Shown here piece after piece: positions 17,193-27,126 of a DNA stretch of 64,000 nucleotides. Source of the stretch: Bacteroidota bacterium (GTDB taxonomy: Bacteria > Bacteroidota > Bacteroidia > B-17B0 > Aurantibacillaceae). The notes under the pieces were generated by a model. That model worked only from the letters and a program-made list of their open reading frames with translations. It made no database searches and was not told where the DNA came from. A program made the translations under genes and the position numbers. Location: positions 62,001 to 126,000 of the forward strand of contig JAFDYI010000006.1 of assembly GCA_018267475.1 (NCBI GenBank), written 5' to 3'. The number at the start of each line of letters is the position of its first letter. Position 1 is the first letter of the stretch.

Positions 17193-18179
17193 ATGCAAAA
17201 ACGAGTTTTAATTACAGGTGCAGCAGGATTTTTAGGCTCTCACCTCTGCGATTTATTTATAAAAGAAGGGTATAGTGTGTTGGCTATGGATAACCTCATT
17301 ACCGGTGATGTGCGCAACATAGAGCACCTAACTAAGTTGCCTGATTTTGAGTTCCGGAACCACGATGTTACCAAGCACATAGAAATAGAGGGCGATTTGC
17401 ATTATATTATGCACTTTGCCTCCCCGGCTAGTCCTATAGATTATTTAAAAATACCCATACAAACACTTAAAGTATCCTCTTTAGGAACTCACAACGTATT
17501 GGGCTTGGCACGTGTAAAAAAAGCGCGTGTTTTGGTAGCCTCTACCAGCGAGGTGTATGGAGATCCTAACGTGCACCCGCAACCCGAAGAATACTGGGGT
17601 AATGTAAACCCGGTAGGCCCACGCGGCTGTTACGACGAAGCCAAACGCTTTATGGAGGCTCTTACTATGGCCTACCACAACACCCATCAGGTAGAAACAC
17701 GTATTGTGCGCATTTTTAATACCTATGGGCCGCGTATGCGCCTAAACGATGGGCGCGTGTTGCCTGCTTTTATTGGGCAAGCTCTGCGTGGCGAAGACCT
17801 TACTATGTTTGGCGATGGAAGTCAAACGCGTTCCTTTTGCTACGTAAGTGATTTGGTGGCCGGTATTTATAAATTGCTTTTAAGCAACTATCACCTGCCT
17901 GTAAACATCGGAAACCCCAGTGAGATAACAATAAAAGAGTTTGGAGACGAGATTTTAAAACTTACCGGAGCAAAACAAAAACTCATATCCTTACCTCTAC
18001 CCAAAGATGATCCCAAACAACGCCGCCCCGATATAAGCAAAGCTAAAACCCTATTAAATTGGGAACCGAAGGTAAACCGAGCCGAAGGCTTGAAAATTAC
18101 ATACGAATACTTTAAAACATTACCGCACGAAGAGCTTTTTAAAACCGAACATCGCAATTTAGAAAAGCTAAATAAATAA
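17193..18179 (+). CDS. UDP-glucuronate decarboxylase-like NAD-dependent epimerase/dehydratase
   Basis: A 328-residue short-chain dehydrogenase of the extended type. The NAD-binding [11 protein letters not shown] is at the N-terminus, the catalytic Tyr-Lys pair is in [13 protein letters not shown], and the serine/threonine in [11 protein letters not shown]. The segments [16 protein letters not shown] and [13 protein letters not shown] are hallmarks of UDP-xylose synthase (UXS), which converts UDP-glucuronate to UDP-xylose. A related 4,6-dehydratase activity cannot be fully excluded. ATG 17193 gives the exact family N-terminus. The gene supplies nucleotide sugar for surface glycans; no glycosyltransferase is close, so the end product is unknown. 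Confidence 0.88.
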   Translation: MQKRVLITGAAGFLGSHLCDLFIKEGYSVLAMDNLITGDVRNIEHLTKLPDFEFRNHDVTKHIEIEGDLHYIMHFASPASPIDYLKIPIQTLKVSSLGTHNVLGLARVKKARVLVASTSEVYGDPNVHPQPEEYWGNVNPVGPRGCYDEAKRFMEALTMAYHNTHQVETRIVRIFNTYGPRMRLNDGRVLPAFIGQALRGEDLTMFGDGSQTRSFCYVSDLVAGIYKLLLSNYHLPVNIGNPSEITIKEFGDEILKLTGAKQKLISLPLPKDDPKQRRPDISKAKTLLNWEPKVNRAEGLKITYEYFKTLPHEELFKTEHRNLEKLNK

Positions 18180-18206
18180 TTTTACAATCTATTTTTTTAA
18201 ACAAAC

Positions 18207-19178
18207 ATGACACGGATACTAACCGGCATTACCAGTAACAACACCCCGCACTTAGGCAACATATTAGGAGCCATTGCTCCGGCTATAGAGCTAAGCAAAC
18301 AACCCAACAGCGAATCGTTTTTTTTTATTGCCGATTTGCACTCGCTTATTTCTCAAAAAAACGCCGCCCTTAGGGTAGATAGCGTTAATGCCATTGCCGC
18401 TACCTGGCTGGCTTTTGGTTTTGATACTCAAAAAAATGTTTTTTACAGACAAAGCCGTGTGCCTCAAGTTTGCGAGCTTACCTGGTATCTTAACTGCTTT
18501 ACGCCTTATCCTATGCTTGCTAACGCACACTCTTTCAAAGATAAGTCAGGAAAATTAAGCGACGTAAATAGCGGTTTGTTTACTTACCCCGTGCTCATGG
18601 CAGCCGATATTTTGCTGTACGACGCCCACTTTGTTCCGGTAGGGAAAGATCAAATACAGCATTTGGAAATAACCTGCGATATAGCTGCTGCCTTTAACCA
18701 CCAATATGGGAAAGAAATTTTTGTGTTGCCAAAAGCAAAAATAGACGAACAAGTAATGACCATACCCGGTATTGATGGGCAAAAAATGAGCAAGTCGTAC
18801 AATAATTTTATTAATATTTTCCTTCCCGAAAAAGAATTAAAAAAGGTAGTGATGAGTATTGTAAGCGACAGCACCCCCTTAGAAGCGCCTAAAAACCCCG
18901 ATACAGACAATACCTTTGCCTTATACAAGGTGATAGCCTCAAAAGAGCAAAGCGAAACAATGCGTCAAAATTATTTAAAAGGAGGCTATGGTTACGGTCA
19001 TGCCAAAACAGCCTTATACGAACTTATTTTAGATACTTATAAAGAGCCTCGCAATGAATTTGATAGGCTTATGAAAAATACCAGCTTGCTAGAAAAAGAA
19101 TTGCAAACCGGAGAAGCAAAGGCAAGTAAAATAGCCGATGAAAAGCTAAAACAAGTGCGTGAGGTCTTAGGTTTTTAA
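18207..19178 (+). CDS. trpS: Tryptophanyl-tRNA synthetase
   Basis: A 323-residue class I aminoacyl-tRNA synthetase that charges tRNA-Trp. The HIGH-type motif is TPHLGN near residue 12 and the KMSKS loop is GQKMSKSYNN. AADILLYDAHFVPVGKDQIQ is the family's tryptophan-site block. Length and order match bacterial TrpRS. It follows the UXS-like gene by 27 bases on the same strand. No T-box or other leader element is visible. Confidence 0.97.
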   Translation: MTRILTGITSNNTPHLGNILGAIAPAIELSKQPNSESFFFIADLHSLISQKNAALRVDSVNAIAATWLAFGFDTQKNVFYRQSRVPQVCELTWYLNCFTPYPMLANAHSFKDKSGKLSDVNSGLFTYPVLMAADILLYDAHFVPVGKDQIQHLEITCDIAAAFNHQYGKEIFVLPKAKIDEQVMTIPGIDGQKMSKSYNNFINIFLPEKELKKVVMSIVSDSTPLEAPKNPDTDNTFALYKVIASKEQSETMRQNYLKGGYGYGHAKTALYELILDTYKEPRNEFDRLMKNTSLLEKELQTGEAKASKIADEKLKQVREVLGF

Positions 19179-19201
19179 AAACAATATTTTCGCTAAAAAA
19201 C

Positions 19202-19209
19202 TATCTTTG
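19202..19209 (+). promoter_or_regulatory. -7 promoter element TATCTTTG
   Basis: A perfect TAnnTTTG element 26 bases before ATG 19236 of the phosphohexomutase gene. Confidence 0.5.
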
Positions 19210-19235
19210 ATACCTTGTAAACAAACATCTAATAT

Positions 19236-20642
19236 ATGACAAAAATAAAATTTGGAACCGATGGCTGGCGTGCTATTATAGCACAAGATTTTACAGTAGA
19301 AAACGTAGCTCGCGTTACCGAAGCTACTGCTCAATGGCTCAATAAAAATTACAAAAACCCAAGCGTGGTATTGGGGCATGATTGTCGTTTTGCTGGCGAA
19401 CTTTTTGCTGAAACCGTAGCAAAAGTTTTAATAGCACATCACATAAAAGTATATTTAGCCAAAGATTATGTATCTACTCCCATGGTGTCTTTAGGTACTG
19501 TATCATACAACGCTAACTTAGGCATTATTATTACGGCAAGCCACAACCCGCCTTCGTACAACGGCTATAAACTAAAAGCCAGCTATGGAGGCCCACTAAC
19601 GCCTGAAAAAGTACAAGAGGTAGAAGACCTGATACCTGATGCAAGCAATACTAATTTTGAATCTATTTCACTAAAAGAAGCCAGAGACAAAGGGCTGTTG
19701 GAATACAAAAATTTAGAAGACTTATACATAGAGCGCGTTCAAAAAAACTTTGACCTACAAGCTATAAAAAACAGCGGCATGCGTTTGGCCTATGATAGTA
19801 TGTATGGTGCTGGGAAACGAGTGATGAAACGCTTATTTCCTGAAATTATTCATTTGCATGACGATGACAATCCCGGTTTTCATGGGCAGGCCCCGGAGCC
19901 TATACATAAAAATTTACAAGAATTTTCAAACCTTATAAAAAGCAGTGGAAATATCGATTGCGGTTTATGCACCGACGGTGATGCCGACAGAATAGGCTTG
20001 TATGATGGGAAAGGTAATTTTGTAGATTCACACCATATTATCTTATTACTTATACATTACCTAGTAAAATACAAAGGCATGAAAGGTAAAGTATGTACAG
20101 CTTTTAGCACTACCGTAAAAATAAAAAATATGTGCGCCCATTATGGCTTGCCTTTAGATGTAGTTAAAATTGGCTTTAAATATATATGCGGCATTATGGT
20201 AAATGAAGATGTGTTGGTAGGAGGTGAAGAAAGCGGTGGCATTGCTATAAAAGGCCATATACCTGAGCGAGACGGAATATGGATGGGGCTTACAATATGG
20301 GAATTTATGGCTAAAACAAAAAAATCACTCAACCAACTGATACAAGAAGTATATGATATCACCGGCACTTTTTGGTTTGAACGCAACGATATGCATATAG
20401 ATGAAACCCTGAAAAAACAAATCATGCATAATTGTCATTCTAAATTGTACCAGCAATTTGGCAAATACAAGGTGCACCGTATAGATGATTTAGATGGATA
20501 CAAATTCTTCTTTGATGATAATCGTTGGGTTATGTTACGTGCAAGTGGTACAGAGCCTGTGCTGCGCATCTATGCTGAAGGAGCCGATAAAAATGAAGCT
20601 TTTGATATTTTAGAAGAAACTAAAAAAGTTTTATTTGCTTAA
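19236..20642 (+). CDS. Phosphoglucomutase/phosphomannomutase
   Basis: A 468-residue alpha-D-phosphohexomutase. The phosphoserine is S102 in TASHNPPSYNGYK, the metal-binding loop is CTDGDADRIG, the sugar-binding loop GGEESGGIAIKGH, and the phosphate-binding segment RASGTEPVLRIYAEG. It interconverts hexose 1- and 6-phosphates and so feeds nucleotide-sugar synthesis. The sequence cannot separate glucose, mannose or mixed specificity. Its own -7 element suggests separate transcription from trpS. Confidence 0.95.
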   Translation: MTKIKFGTDGWRAIIAQDFTVENVARVTEATAQWLNKNYKNPSVVLGHDCRFAGELFAETVAKVLIAHHIKVYLAKDYVSTPMVSLGTVSYNANLGIIITASHNPPSYNGYKLKASYGGPLTPEKVQEVEDLIPDASNTNFESISLKEARDKGLLEYKNLEDLYIERVQKNFDLQAIKNSGMRLAYDSMYGAGKRVMKRLFPEIIHLHDDDNPGFHGQAPEPIHKNLQEFSNLIKSSGNIDCGLCTDGDADRIGLYDGKGNFVDSHHIILLLIHYLVKYKGMKGKVCTAFSTTVKIKNMCAHYGLPLDVVKIGFKYICGIMVNEDVLVGGEESGGIAIKGHIPERDGIWMGLTIWEFMAKTKKSLNQLIQEVYDITGTFWFERNDMHIDETLKKQIMHNCHSKLYQQFGKYKVHRIDDLDGYKFFFDDNRWVMLRASGTEPVLRIYAEGADKNEAFDILEETKKVLFA

Positions 20643-20668
20643 AGCATAAATAAGACTTGCTTTTTCTG

Positions 20669-20676
20669 TATCTTTG
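20669..20676 (+). promoter_or_regulatory. -7 promoter element TATCTTTG
   Basis: A perfect TAnnTTTG element 50 bases before ATG 20727; the leader would be about 45 bases. Confidence 0.4.
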
Positions 20677-20726
20677 TGGCGTGCTTTATTTCGTAGTTGT
20701 GCTATACCCATTAAAAAAATAAAAAA

Positions 20727-21512
20727 ATGGAAACAACAAAGCCTCTTAAACGCAGCCCTTCTATTATTGCTTTTTCTAGAGATCATCACTTTGCGCTATT
20801 AGCCGTATGGAAAATACGAACAGGGTTAAAAAAACAGATAAGCCCAGAGCGCATAAGCAAATACGCTCTTCATTATTTTGAAAACGAGTTGCAGAGCCAT
20901 TTTAAGGAAGAAGAACTTTTTTTGTTTAGCAAACTACCAGCTAATGATGCTTTGCGTATAGAAGCCGAAAGCGACCACCTGCATATAAAAAAAATAATGG
21001 ATAGCTTAGCGCATCATGCCGCTGATATAAGCGCACTTACAAATTTAGCCGACCTATTAGAAAAACACATTCGTTTTGAAGAACGAAACTTATTTAATCA
21101 TATACAAAAACAAATAACCGAAGCCGAATTAAGCAGCATAGCATCTCAAATAAAAGAACGCGGGCACGAAGCTGAAAACGCTTGGGAAGACGCCTTTTGG
21201 AAAGAGACAAACGAACCTAAAATATATGCTACCGTATTAGAAGCCTTGACCGACTTAAATAAAAGAGGCTATACCTATGATTTTAATTTGCAGCAGGACT
21301 GTGTATATTGCCACGATAAAAAAATAAGCTTACGCCCTAACGAGTTTCATATTGTAGAAACGCATCGTTTTGAAGCCATGAGCGACCCCTCTGAAAATGC
21401 AGTAATATATGTTATAGAGTCGCCGGTGCATGAAATAAAAGGCGTGTTGCTAAATGCCTATGGGGTGTACTCAGACTCTATTTCTTCCGAACTTATAGCT
21501 AAGTTGAAATAA
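20727..21512 (+). CDS. Hemerythrin-like domain fused to a small Bacteroidota-specific domain
   Basis: 261 residues. Residues about 10-155 form a hemerythrin-like four-helix bundle with His/Glu ligand candidates in RDHHFALL, HFKEEE, SDHLHIKK and HIRFEERNLF, expected to bind a di-iron centre that senses or stores O2 or reactive nitrogen. Residues about 165-261 (from YATVLEALTDLNKRGYTYDF, through ETHRFEAMSDP, to VLLNAYGVYSDSISSELIAK) match, from memory, a stand-alone protein of about 100 residues in Bacteroidota genomes, usually annotated (doubtfully) as phosphoribosylpyrophosphate synthetase. A CVYC pair lies at their junction. The fusion suggests that the small domain works in the same stress or redox response. 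No signal peptide is present. Confidence 0.82.
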   Translation: METTKPLKRSPSIIAFSRDHHFALLAVWKIRTGLKKQISPERISKYALHYFENELQSHFKEEELFLFSKLPANDALRIEAESDHLHIKKIMDSLAHHAADISALTNLADLLEKHIRFEERNLFNHIQKQITEAELSSIASQIKERGHEAENAWEDAFWKETNEPKIYATVLEALTDLNKRGYTYDFNLQQDCVYCHDKKISLRPNEFHIVETHRFEAMSDPSENAVIYVIESPVHEIKGVLLNAYGVYSDSISSELIAKLK

Positions 21513-21587
21513 GCCTATTTCTGAATAACTAAAAAAAACGATTTGAGTAAAGTCATTTTTTTTAATGCCCGGTTTTGTAAAACGATG

Positions 21588-22880
21588 TTAAGAAATTACC
21601 TGTACTAAAAAATAATTTTTCTTTCCTTTTTGGACTAAGAGGTAATGATGGTTTATGAGCTGTTCTTCATTTATAAGAGCATCTATGTTTTGTATTTTTT
21701 CTTTATTAATAGATACGCCCCCTGCTTGCAACATTTTTCTAGCTTCGCTTTTACTAGGAAATATGCGGGTTTTATCGGCTAACAAATCTAAAACAGAAAG
21801 ACCTTTTTGTAAATCAGACTTTGGAACATCAAAAGTAGGCACGCCTTCAAAAATTTCTAGAAATATTTTTTTGCTTAGTTTTTTTAAATCATCTATGGTT
21901 CCTTTAAATAAAATATCGCTGGCTTCTACGGCCAATTTATAATCAAAATCTGAGTGCACCAATATCGTAATCTCTTTAGCTAGTGTTTTTTGAAGCAGGC
22001 GTTCGTGCGGGGCTTGGCTGTGCCTACTTTCTATATCCTCTATTGCAGGTTTATCTAAGAATGTAAAAAAGCGAAGGTAATTTTTTGCATCTTCATCGCT
22101 GGAGTTAAGCCAAAATTGATAAAACTTATATGGAGATGTTTTATTCGCATCAAGCCAAATGTTACCCGTTTCGGTTTTACCAAATTTGCCCCCATCGGCT
22201 TTCGTTATCAGTTTGGTAGTAAGGGCAAAAGCGCGCCCCCCGGCTTTACGTCTTATAAATTCAGTTCCTGTAGTAATATTCCCCCATTGGTCGCTGCCGC
22301 CCATTTGCAGTACACATTTTTTTTCTTTATATAAATGATAAAAATCGTAGCCTTGTATTAATTGATAACTAAATTCAGTAAAAGACATGCCTTCGCCTAT
22401 TCCATCTAAGCGTTTTTTTACAGAGTCTTTTGCCATCATATAGTTTACGGTAATGTGCTTTCCGGCTTCACGTATAAAGTCTAAAAATGAAACATTTTTA
22501 AACCAGTCAAAATTATTTACAATCTCTGCGCTATTAGTTCCGCAATTAAAATTCAAAAATTTTTCTAATTGTTTTTGAATACAAGAAAGGTTGTGCAACA
22601 AGGTTTTTTCATCTAATAGATTGCGTTCTGTAGATTTTCCGGACGGGTCTCCCACCATACCGGTAGCCCCTCCCACTAGGGCAATAGGTTTATGTCCAGC
22701 TTGTTGAAAGCGCACCAAAGTCATAATTTGAGATAGGCTTCCTATATGAAGCGAGTCAGAAGTAGGGTCAAAACCAATATAGGCCGAAGTACTTTCTTTG
22801 GCTAATTGTTCTTCTGTGCCGGGCATGGCATCGTGCAGCAACCCGCGCCATTTTAATTCTTCAATAAAATTTATTTTCAT
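21588..22880 (-). CDS. tyrS: Tyrosyl-tRNA synthetase
   Basis: 430 residues, class I synthetase charging tRNA-Tyr. HIGH is HIGS at 45-48 in [16 protein letters not shown], the KMSKS equivalent is KFGKT in [13 protein letters not shown], and [14 protein letters not shown] is the tyrosine-site block. The C-terminal 65 residues are an S4 RNA-binding domain ([15 protein letters not shown]). It lies 30 bases downstream of comEC on the same strand and has no clear promoter of its own, so co-transcription is likely. Confidence 0.97.
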   Translation of the reverse strand: MKINFIEELKWRGLLHDAMPGTEEQLAKESTSAYIGFDPTSDSLHIGSLSQIMTLVRFQQAGHKPIALVGGATGMVGDPSGKSTERNLLDEKTLLHNLSCIQKQLEKFLNFNCGTNSAEIVNNFDWFKNVSFLDFIREAGKHITVNYMMAKDSVKKRLDGIGEGMSFTEFSYQLIQGYDFYHLYKEKKCVLQMGGSDQWGNITTGTEFIRRKAGGRAFALTTKLITKADGGKFGKTETGNIWLDANKTSPYKFYQFWLNSSDEDAKNYLRFFTFLDKPAIEDIESRHSQAPHERLLQKTLAKEITILVHSDFDYKLAVEASDILFKGTIDDLKKLSKKIFLEIFEGVPTFDVPKSDLQKGLSVLDLLADKTRIFPSKSEARKMLQAGGVSINKEKIQNIDALINEEQLINHHYLLVQKGKKNYFLVQVIS

Positions 22881-22910
22881 CGCGGTAAAGGTATTGTTTT
22901 TAGCGGGTTC

Positions 22911-24965
22911 TTAAAAATCTTCTGTTACAAAAGCACCTTTTTTTTGAGTAAGGTAAAATGTATTGATACTTTTTCTGTCGGGTATTTTACCGCTTAATAT
23001 TATGTTGTTTTTGCCTATCAAAAAGGCAGGCGTTTTTTTGTTTTTTAGGGCGTAAGCCGGAATCCATATATAATCGGGGCATAAAGCTTGTATAAGCGTT
23101 TCGTTTAATAATGATGTGTTTTTTGCAAAAAGTATTTTTTTTGAACCTATACCAATAAGGGACATTGCCGGCATTGTTTTAAGGTGTTCCTTGACTCCAT
23201 TGTTTTTAATTTTGTTTTCTCGCAAAGTACTTTGCAAGCGTTTATCGTTGCAGGTATCGGTTAGCAACACCATATTGGTTCCCGAAAAAACAGAAAGCAC
23301 GGCTTGTTCGTTACTATGATAAACAATACATTGATGCTGAAATTTAGTTTTTATATCATCAAAAATAGAAATACTTACTAATAAAATGCTTCCAAGAGTG
23401 CATGTCATTAGCAACACAAACGACCTTTGTTCTATACATAGGAAAATACCTACTAATAAAACATACAAGCCTACCATGGTAAAAAGCGACACATTAATTC
23501 CATCTACCATACAAAAGGGGAGGCTATCAAAGTATAGGGCAGAAGCATTCATTATCTTAATAAGAAGAGCTGTTGCCGAAACCAAAAAACCGGATATCAC
23601 TTTTATTTTAAAAAATAACAAAAGCAAAATACCACCATACATAATAATGGTAGAAAGAGGGATAACCACTAGGTTGGTAACTAAAAATAAAAGGGGAAAT
23701 TGATGAAAATAATACAAAGTAAGAGGCAGTGTAGCTACCTGCGCAGCTATGCTTACGGCACATAAAGCCCATAATTTATTTGCCCACACGTAAGGAAATA
23801 AAATCATATTATTAAAAAAGGGATATAAGTAAATAATGCCTAGCACTGCTGCATACGAAAGCTGAAAGCCCACATCTATCAACCAATAGGGATTTATACA
23901 TAAACTAAAAAAGGCCGTTGCTAACACAATGTTTGCCGTTTCAGTTTGTTGAAAAAGGGTTTTTCCTATCAGTATAAAACTAAACATAAATGCAGCGCGT
24001 ACCGCAGGGGCTGAAAAACCAGACAACAGCACAAAAAACCATAATACAGAAATGATAAGAAAAACGCGCAACCATACCGTTTTCCTTTGATTTAAAAAAG
24101 TTAAGAGGTAGCCCAACAATAAATAAATGAGCCCTACGTGCAGACCCGACACCGATAGCACGTGCAAAGTGCCGGTGTGTGAGTACGCATTCATAGTGGG
24201 AGCATCAATTTCGTCGTCATATCCCAATACTAATGCTGCCAAAAGTGCAAATTCCTTATTGCTCAAGCCGCTGCCTCGATATACATCTAATAATTTTTTT
24301 CGTATTTTTTGAGCAAAAGAAAAAAACCAGGCTTCCTGATTAGAGGCAATTGAACTCCAACTGCTATCTTTAATATAAATGGTATGGAATATATTTCGGT
24401 ACCGCAAATAGTTTTTATAGTCAAATTCATGCGGATTAAGAGGCACTTGTACCTCTTGCAAATGGCCTGTAAAAACAAGGTTTTCCCCTGTTTCGGGCAT
24501 TTGCACATTCGGTTTTTTTTCAAAATAAGCTATTACGGTCCCGGAAGCAGGTTGCCATTTGTTATTTATTTTTATTTGTTTCAGTTCTATCTCTGTTTTT
24601 ATACTTTTGTTTTTTTCTACCGGAATTTGCTGAACATATCCATAAAACAAAGAGCTGCTATCATTTATATAGTGTGTATAATGATTCGGTTTTTGTTTAT
24701 CGTTATTATAGGCACAAAGAGTATAGCCGCTTGCGAATAAAAAAAGTTGCACAAAAACACCCATTAACGTATTGATTTTTGTATTTGTTTTTCCTTTTGA
24801 AACAACATAAATGAGCAGACACAGCAGATATATTAAAACGAGTAAGTAAGTATTTGAGCCGGTATTTTGCAATGCTAGGTTCAAACTGATCCCCAACATA
24901 AAAGGAGTTAGTACTCTAAAAAAAGGTATTTGATGCAAAAAACTCATTCGCATAAAAATAAACAA
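22911..24965 (-). CDS. ComEC/Rec2-family DNA uptake channel protein
   Basis: 684 residues, inner-membrane protein. The N-terminus has two spans and a DUF4131-type beta region (about 100-200). The ComEC competence domain (about 230-510) includes the block HVLSVSGLHVGLIY, GFSAPAVRAAFM and the DVGFQLSYAAVLGIIYLYP block, and has many spans. The C-terminal part (about 540-684) is short and shows no metallo-beta-lactamase HxHxDH motif, unlike Bacillus ComEC; short ComEC proteins are common in Bacteroidota. It would carry single-stranded DNA into the cell. The start may be ATG 24965, 24953 or 24947; all are in frame. Confidence 0.9.
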   Translation of the reverse strand: MFIFMRMSFLHQIPFFRVLTPFMLGISLNLALQNTGSNTYLLVLIYLLCLLIYVVSKGKTNTKINTLMGVFVQLFLFASGYTLCAYNNDKQKPNHYTHYINDSSSLFYGYVQQIPVEKNKSIKTEIELKQIKINNKWQPASGTVIAYFEKKPNVQMPETGENLVFTGHLQEVQVPLNPHEFDYKNYLRYRNIFHTIYIKDSSWSSIASNQEAWFFSFAQKIRKKLLDVYRGSGLSNKEFALLAALVLGYDDEIDAPTMNAYSHTGTLHVLSVSGLHVGLIYLLLGYLLTFLNQRKTVWLRVFLIISVLWFFVLLSGFSAPAVRAAFMFSFILIGKTLFQQTETANIVLATAFFSLCINPYWLIDVGFQLSYAAVLGIIYLYPFFNNMILFPYVWANKLWALCAVSIAAQVATLPLTLYYFHQFPLLFLVTNLVVIPLSTIIMYGGILLLLFFKIKVISGFLVSATALLIKIMNASALYFDSLPFCMVDGINVSLFTMVGLYVLLVGIFLCIEQRSFVLLMTCTLGSILLVSISIFDDIKTKFQHQCIVYHSNEQAVLSVFSGTNMVLLTDTCNDKRLQSTLRENKIKNNGVKEHLKTMPAMSLIGIGSKKILFAKNTSLLNETLIQALCPDYIWIPAYALKNKKTPAFLIGKNNIILSGKIPDRKSINTFYLTQKKGAFVTEDF

Positions 24966-25039
24966 AAAGTTGTTCTCTCAAAAAAAATAGTGTCATTATT
25001 AGCCTAGCATATTGTATCCCTTTTTTTTCAATACATCTG

Positions 25040-25047
25040 TATCTTTG
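25040..25047 (+). promoter_or_regulatory. -7 promoter element TATCTTTG
   Basis: A perfect TAnnTTTG element 9 bases before ATG 25057, predicting a very short leader. A TTG lies 25 bases upstream. Confidence 0.5.
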
Positions 25048-25056
25048 TAAAAAAAT

Positions 25057-25662
25057 ATGATCAGCACCTTTCTTATAGTAGCTTGCATTGCTTTCTCGTT
25101 GTGGGGCTTTAATAATAAGTCTTTTTTTGAAAAATGCGTATTTAGTCCTTATGCCGTAACGCATTATCAACAGTGGTACCGCATAGTTACTCATGCTTTT
25201 TTGCACGCCGACTACATGCATCTTGCATTTAATATGTACGCACTGTATTTATTCGGTAAAAGCGTAGAGCAGTACTACGATTTTTTGTTTGGTATTAAGG
25301 CTGCCTACTATTACACACTTCTTTACGTAGGGGGTATTTTTTTTTCTGTTTTATATGATTTAGTTTTGCAAAAAAACAACCCTCATTACGCATCGGTAGG
25401 GGCTAGTGGGGCTGTTACCGCTGTAGTATTTAGCGCTATTGTTATCAATCCTACTATGGGCATGGGTATTATTTTTATTCCGGTATATATACCCGCTTGG
25501 ATTTTTGGAGCTCTGTATCTGTTATATAGTTGGTATATGGGTAAAAAACAAATGGACAATATAGGGCACAACGCTCATTTTTTTGGAGCTGTATTTGGTT
25601 TTGTGTTTACTGTTTTGCTAAAGCCTAAGCTGCTTCTTCATTTTTTTGATCAAATTTTTTAA
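25057..25662 (+). CDS. Rhomboid-family intramembrane serine protease
   Basis: 201 residues with six membrane spans. The catalytic serine is S117 in VGASGAVTAVVF and the histidine H174 in HNAHFFGAVFG. The conserved WYRIVTHAFLHADYMHLAFN loop-1 region is present. Rhomboids cleave transmembrane helices of substrate proteins; the substrate here is unknown. Many Bacteroidota rhomboids have extra C-terminal parts; this one is the minimal six-span core. It is divergent from comEC and convergent with purB. Confidence 0.93.
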   Translation: MISTFLIVACIAFSLWGFNNKSFFEKCVFSPYAVTHYQQWYRIVTHAFLHADYMHLAFNMYALYLFGKSVEQYYDFLFGIKAAYYYTLLYVGGIFFSVLYDLVLQKNNPHYASVGASGAVTAVVFSAIVINPTMGMGIIFIPVYIPAWIFGALYLLYSWYMGKKQMDNIGHNAHFFGAVFGFVFTVLLKPKLLLHFFDQIF

Positions 25663-25684
25663 AAAAAAGAAAGCGATTGTTTCT

Positions 25685-27034
25685 TTAGTAAACTCCGGTA
25701 TAGTTATGAGGAGATATTTGTTTAAGCTCTGCTTTTACGTTTTCGCTTACATTTAAAGTATCAATAAAGTCATGTATTACTTTCTGGGTAATCGTACTAT
25801 TGGTACGGGTAAGCCCTTTTAGTGCTTCATAGGGTTTGGGGTATCCCTCACGACGCAAAATAGTTTGTATGGCCTCGGCCACTACGGCCCAATTTTTTTC
25901 TAAGTCTTGGTGCAAGGCTTGCTCGTTCAAAATAATTTTATTCAGCCCTTTTAATATAGATTGATAAGCTAAATAACTATGAGCAATGGGTACTCCTATA
26001 TTGCGCAATACTGTGCTGTCGGTAAGGTCGCGCTGCAAGCGCGATATAGGCAACTTAGTCGCAAGGTGTTCAAACAGGGCGTTGGCTATTCCTAAATTTC
26101 CTTCGGCGTTTTCAAAATCAATAGGATTTACCTTGTGCGGCATGGCTGATGAGCCTACTTCGCCTTCTTTTATTTTTTGCTTAAAGTATTCCATTGAAAT
26201 GTAGGTCCACACGTCTCTGCAAAAATCAATCAATATGGTATTAATGCGTTTTACATTATCAAACCAAGCGGCTAAAAAATCGTAATGTTCTATTTGAGTA
26301 GTGGGCTTGCTTCGGTGCAGGCGCAGGGTGCTGTTTACAAAGGTATCAGAAAAGCGAAGCCAATCTATTTGCGGGTACGCTACCTGATGGGCGTTAAAAT
26401 TTCCGGTGGCTCCTCCAAATTTAGCAGGGTATGGATTTTTTTTAAGTGTATTGAGTTGAGCTTGTAAGCGTTCGGCAAACACTTGTATTTCTTTTCCTAA
26501 GTTAGTGGGCGAGGCGGGCTGCCCGTGTGTACGCGCCAGCATGGGTATTTCTTTCCATTGCTCAGCCGCATCTTTTAGTTTGTATATTAGCACTTGTATG
26601 CCGGGCAAAAAAAGCTCGTCGCAGCATTTTTTTAAGCTAAGCGGAATGGCGGTGTTGTTAATGTCTTGAGAGGTTAGTCCAAAGTGAATAAACTCCGAAA
26701 ATTCGCTTATATCTAAAGAGGCAAATTTTTCTTTTAAAAAATACTCTACTGCTTTTACATCGTGGTTGGTCGTTTTTTCTATGCCTTTGATGTGCTCTGC
26801 ATCATCAAGGTTAAAATACGATACGATGCCTCTTAGCAAAGAAATTTTTTCTTTCGGAAAGTTTTGTAATTGTGGTAAAGGCAATTCTGCCAAGGCAATA
26901 AAATATTCTACTTCTACTAGTATTCGGTATTTTATTAAGGCGAATTCACTAAAATAATCGGCAAAAGGCGCGCAGGTGTTTCTGTAGCGTCCATCAATAG
27001 GACTAATAGCGTTTAGGTTTTTAATACTGCTCAT
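25685..27034 (-). CDS. purB: Adenylosuccinate lyase
   Basis: 449 residues from ATG 27034. It catalyses two fumarate-releasing steps of purine synthesis. The superfamily signature is GEVGSSAMPHKVNPIDFENA, with LARTHGQPASPTNLGKE and FGLTSQDINNTA as the other active-site blocks, as in E. coli-type PurB. ATG 27034 is chosen because it gives the family start (MSSIKNLNAISPIDGRY), lies 15 bases from a -7 element, and avoids overlap with the MgtC gene. The longer reading frame starting at 27136 would place translation upstream of the promoter. Confidence 0.97.
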   Translation of the reverse strand: MSSIKNLNAISPIDGRYRNTCAPFADYFSEFALIKYRILVEVEYFIALAELPLPQLQNFPKEKISLLRGIVSYFNLDDAEHIKGIEKTTNHDVKAVEYFLKEKFASLDISEFSEFIHFGLTSQDINNTAIPLSLKKCCDELFLPGIQVLIYKLKDAAEQWKEIPMLARTHGQPASPTNLGKEIQVFAERLQAQLNTLKKNPYPAKFGGATGNFNAHQVAYPQIDWLRFSDTFVNSTLRLHRSKPTTQIEHYDFLAAWFDNVKRINTILIDFCRDVWTYISMEYFKQKIKEGEVGSSAMPHKVNPIDFENAEGNLGIANALFEHLATKLPISRLQRDLTDSTVLRNIGVPIAHSYLAYQSILKGLNKIILNEQALHQDLEKNWAVVAEAIQTILRREGYPKPYEALKGLTRTNSTITQKVIHDFIDTLNVSENVKAELKQISPHNYTGVY

Positions 27035-27049
27035 AGTTAAAACAAAAAG

Positions 27050-27057
27050 CAAAAGTA
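27050..27057 (-). promoter_or_regulatory. purB -7 promoter element TACTTTTG
   Basis: On the minus strand TACTTTTG ends 15 bases before ATG 27034. This places the transcription start near 27045, inside the longer open frame, and decides the purB start codon. Confidence 0.55.
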
Positions 27058-27126
27058 CAAAAATAACCGACTTTTTTTTTAAATTGTTCGTGAAGCTTTT
27101 TTTTGGTATTTTCAGGGAAATGCGAG

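Noticed and set aside
23386-23703. Open frame antisense to comEC
   Set aside because: It is a shadow of the comEC codon pattern with no start signal or family match.
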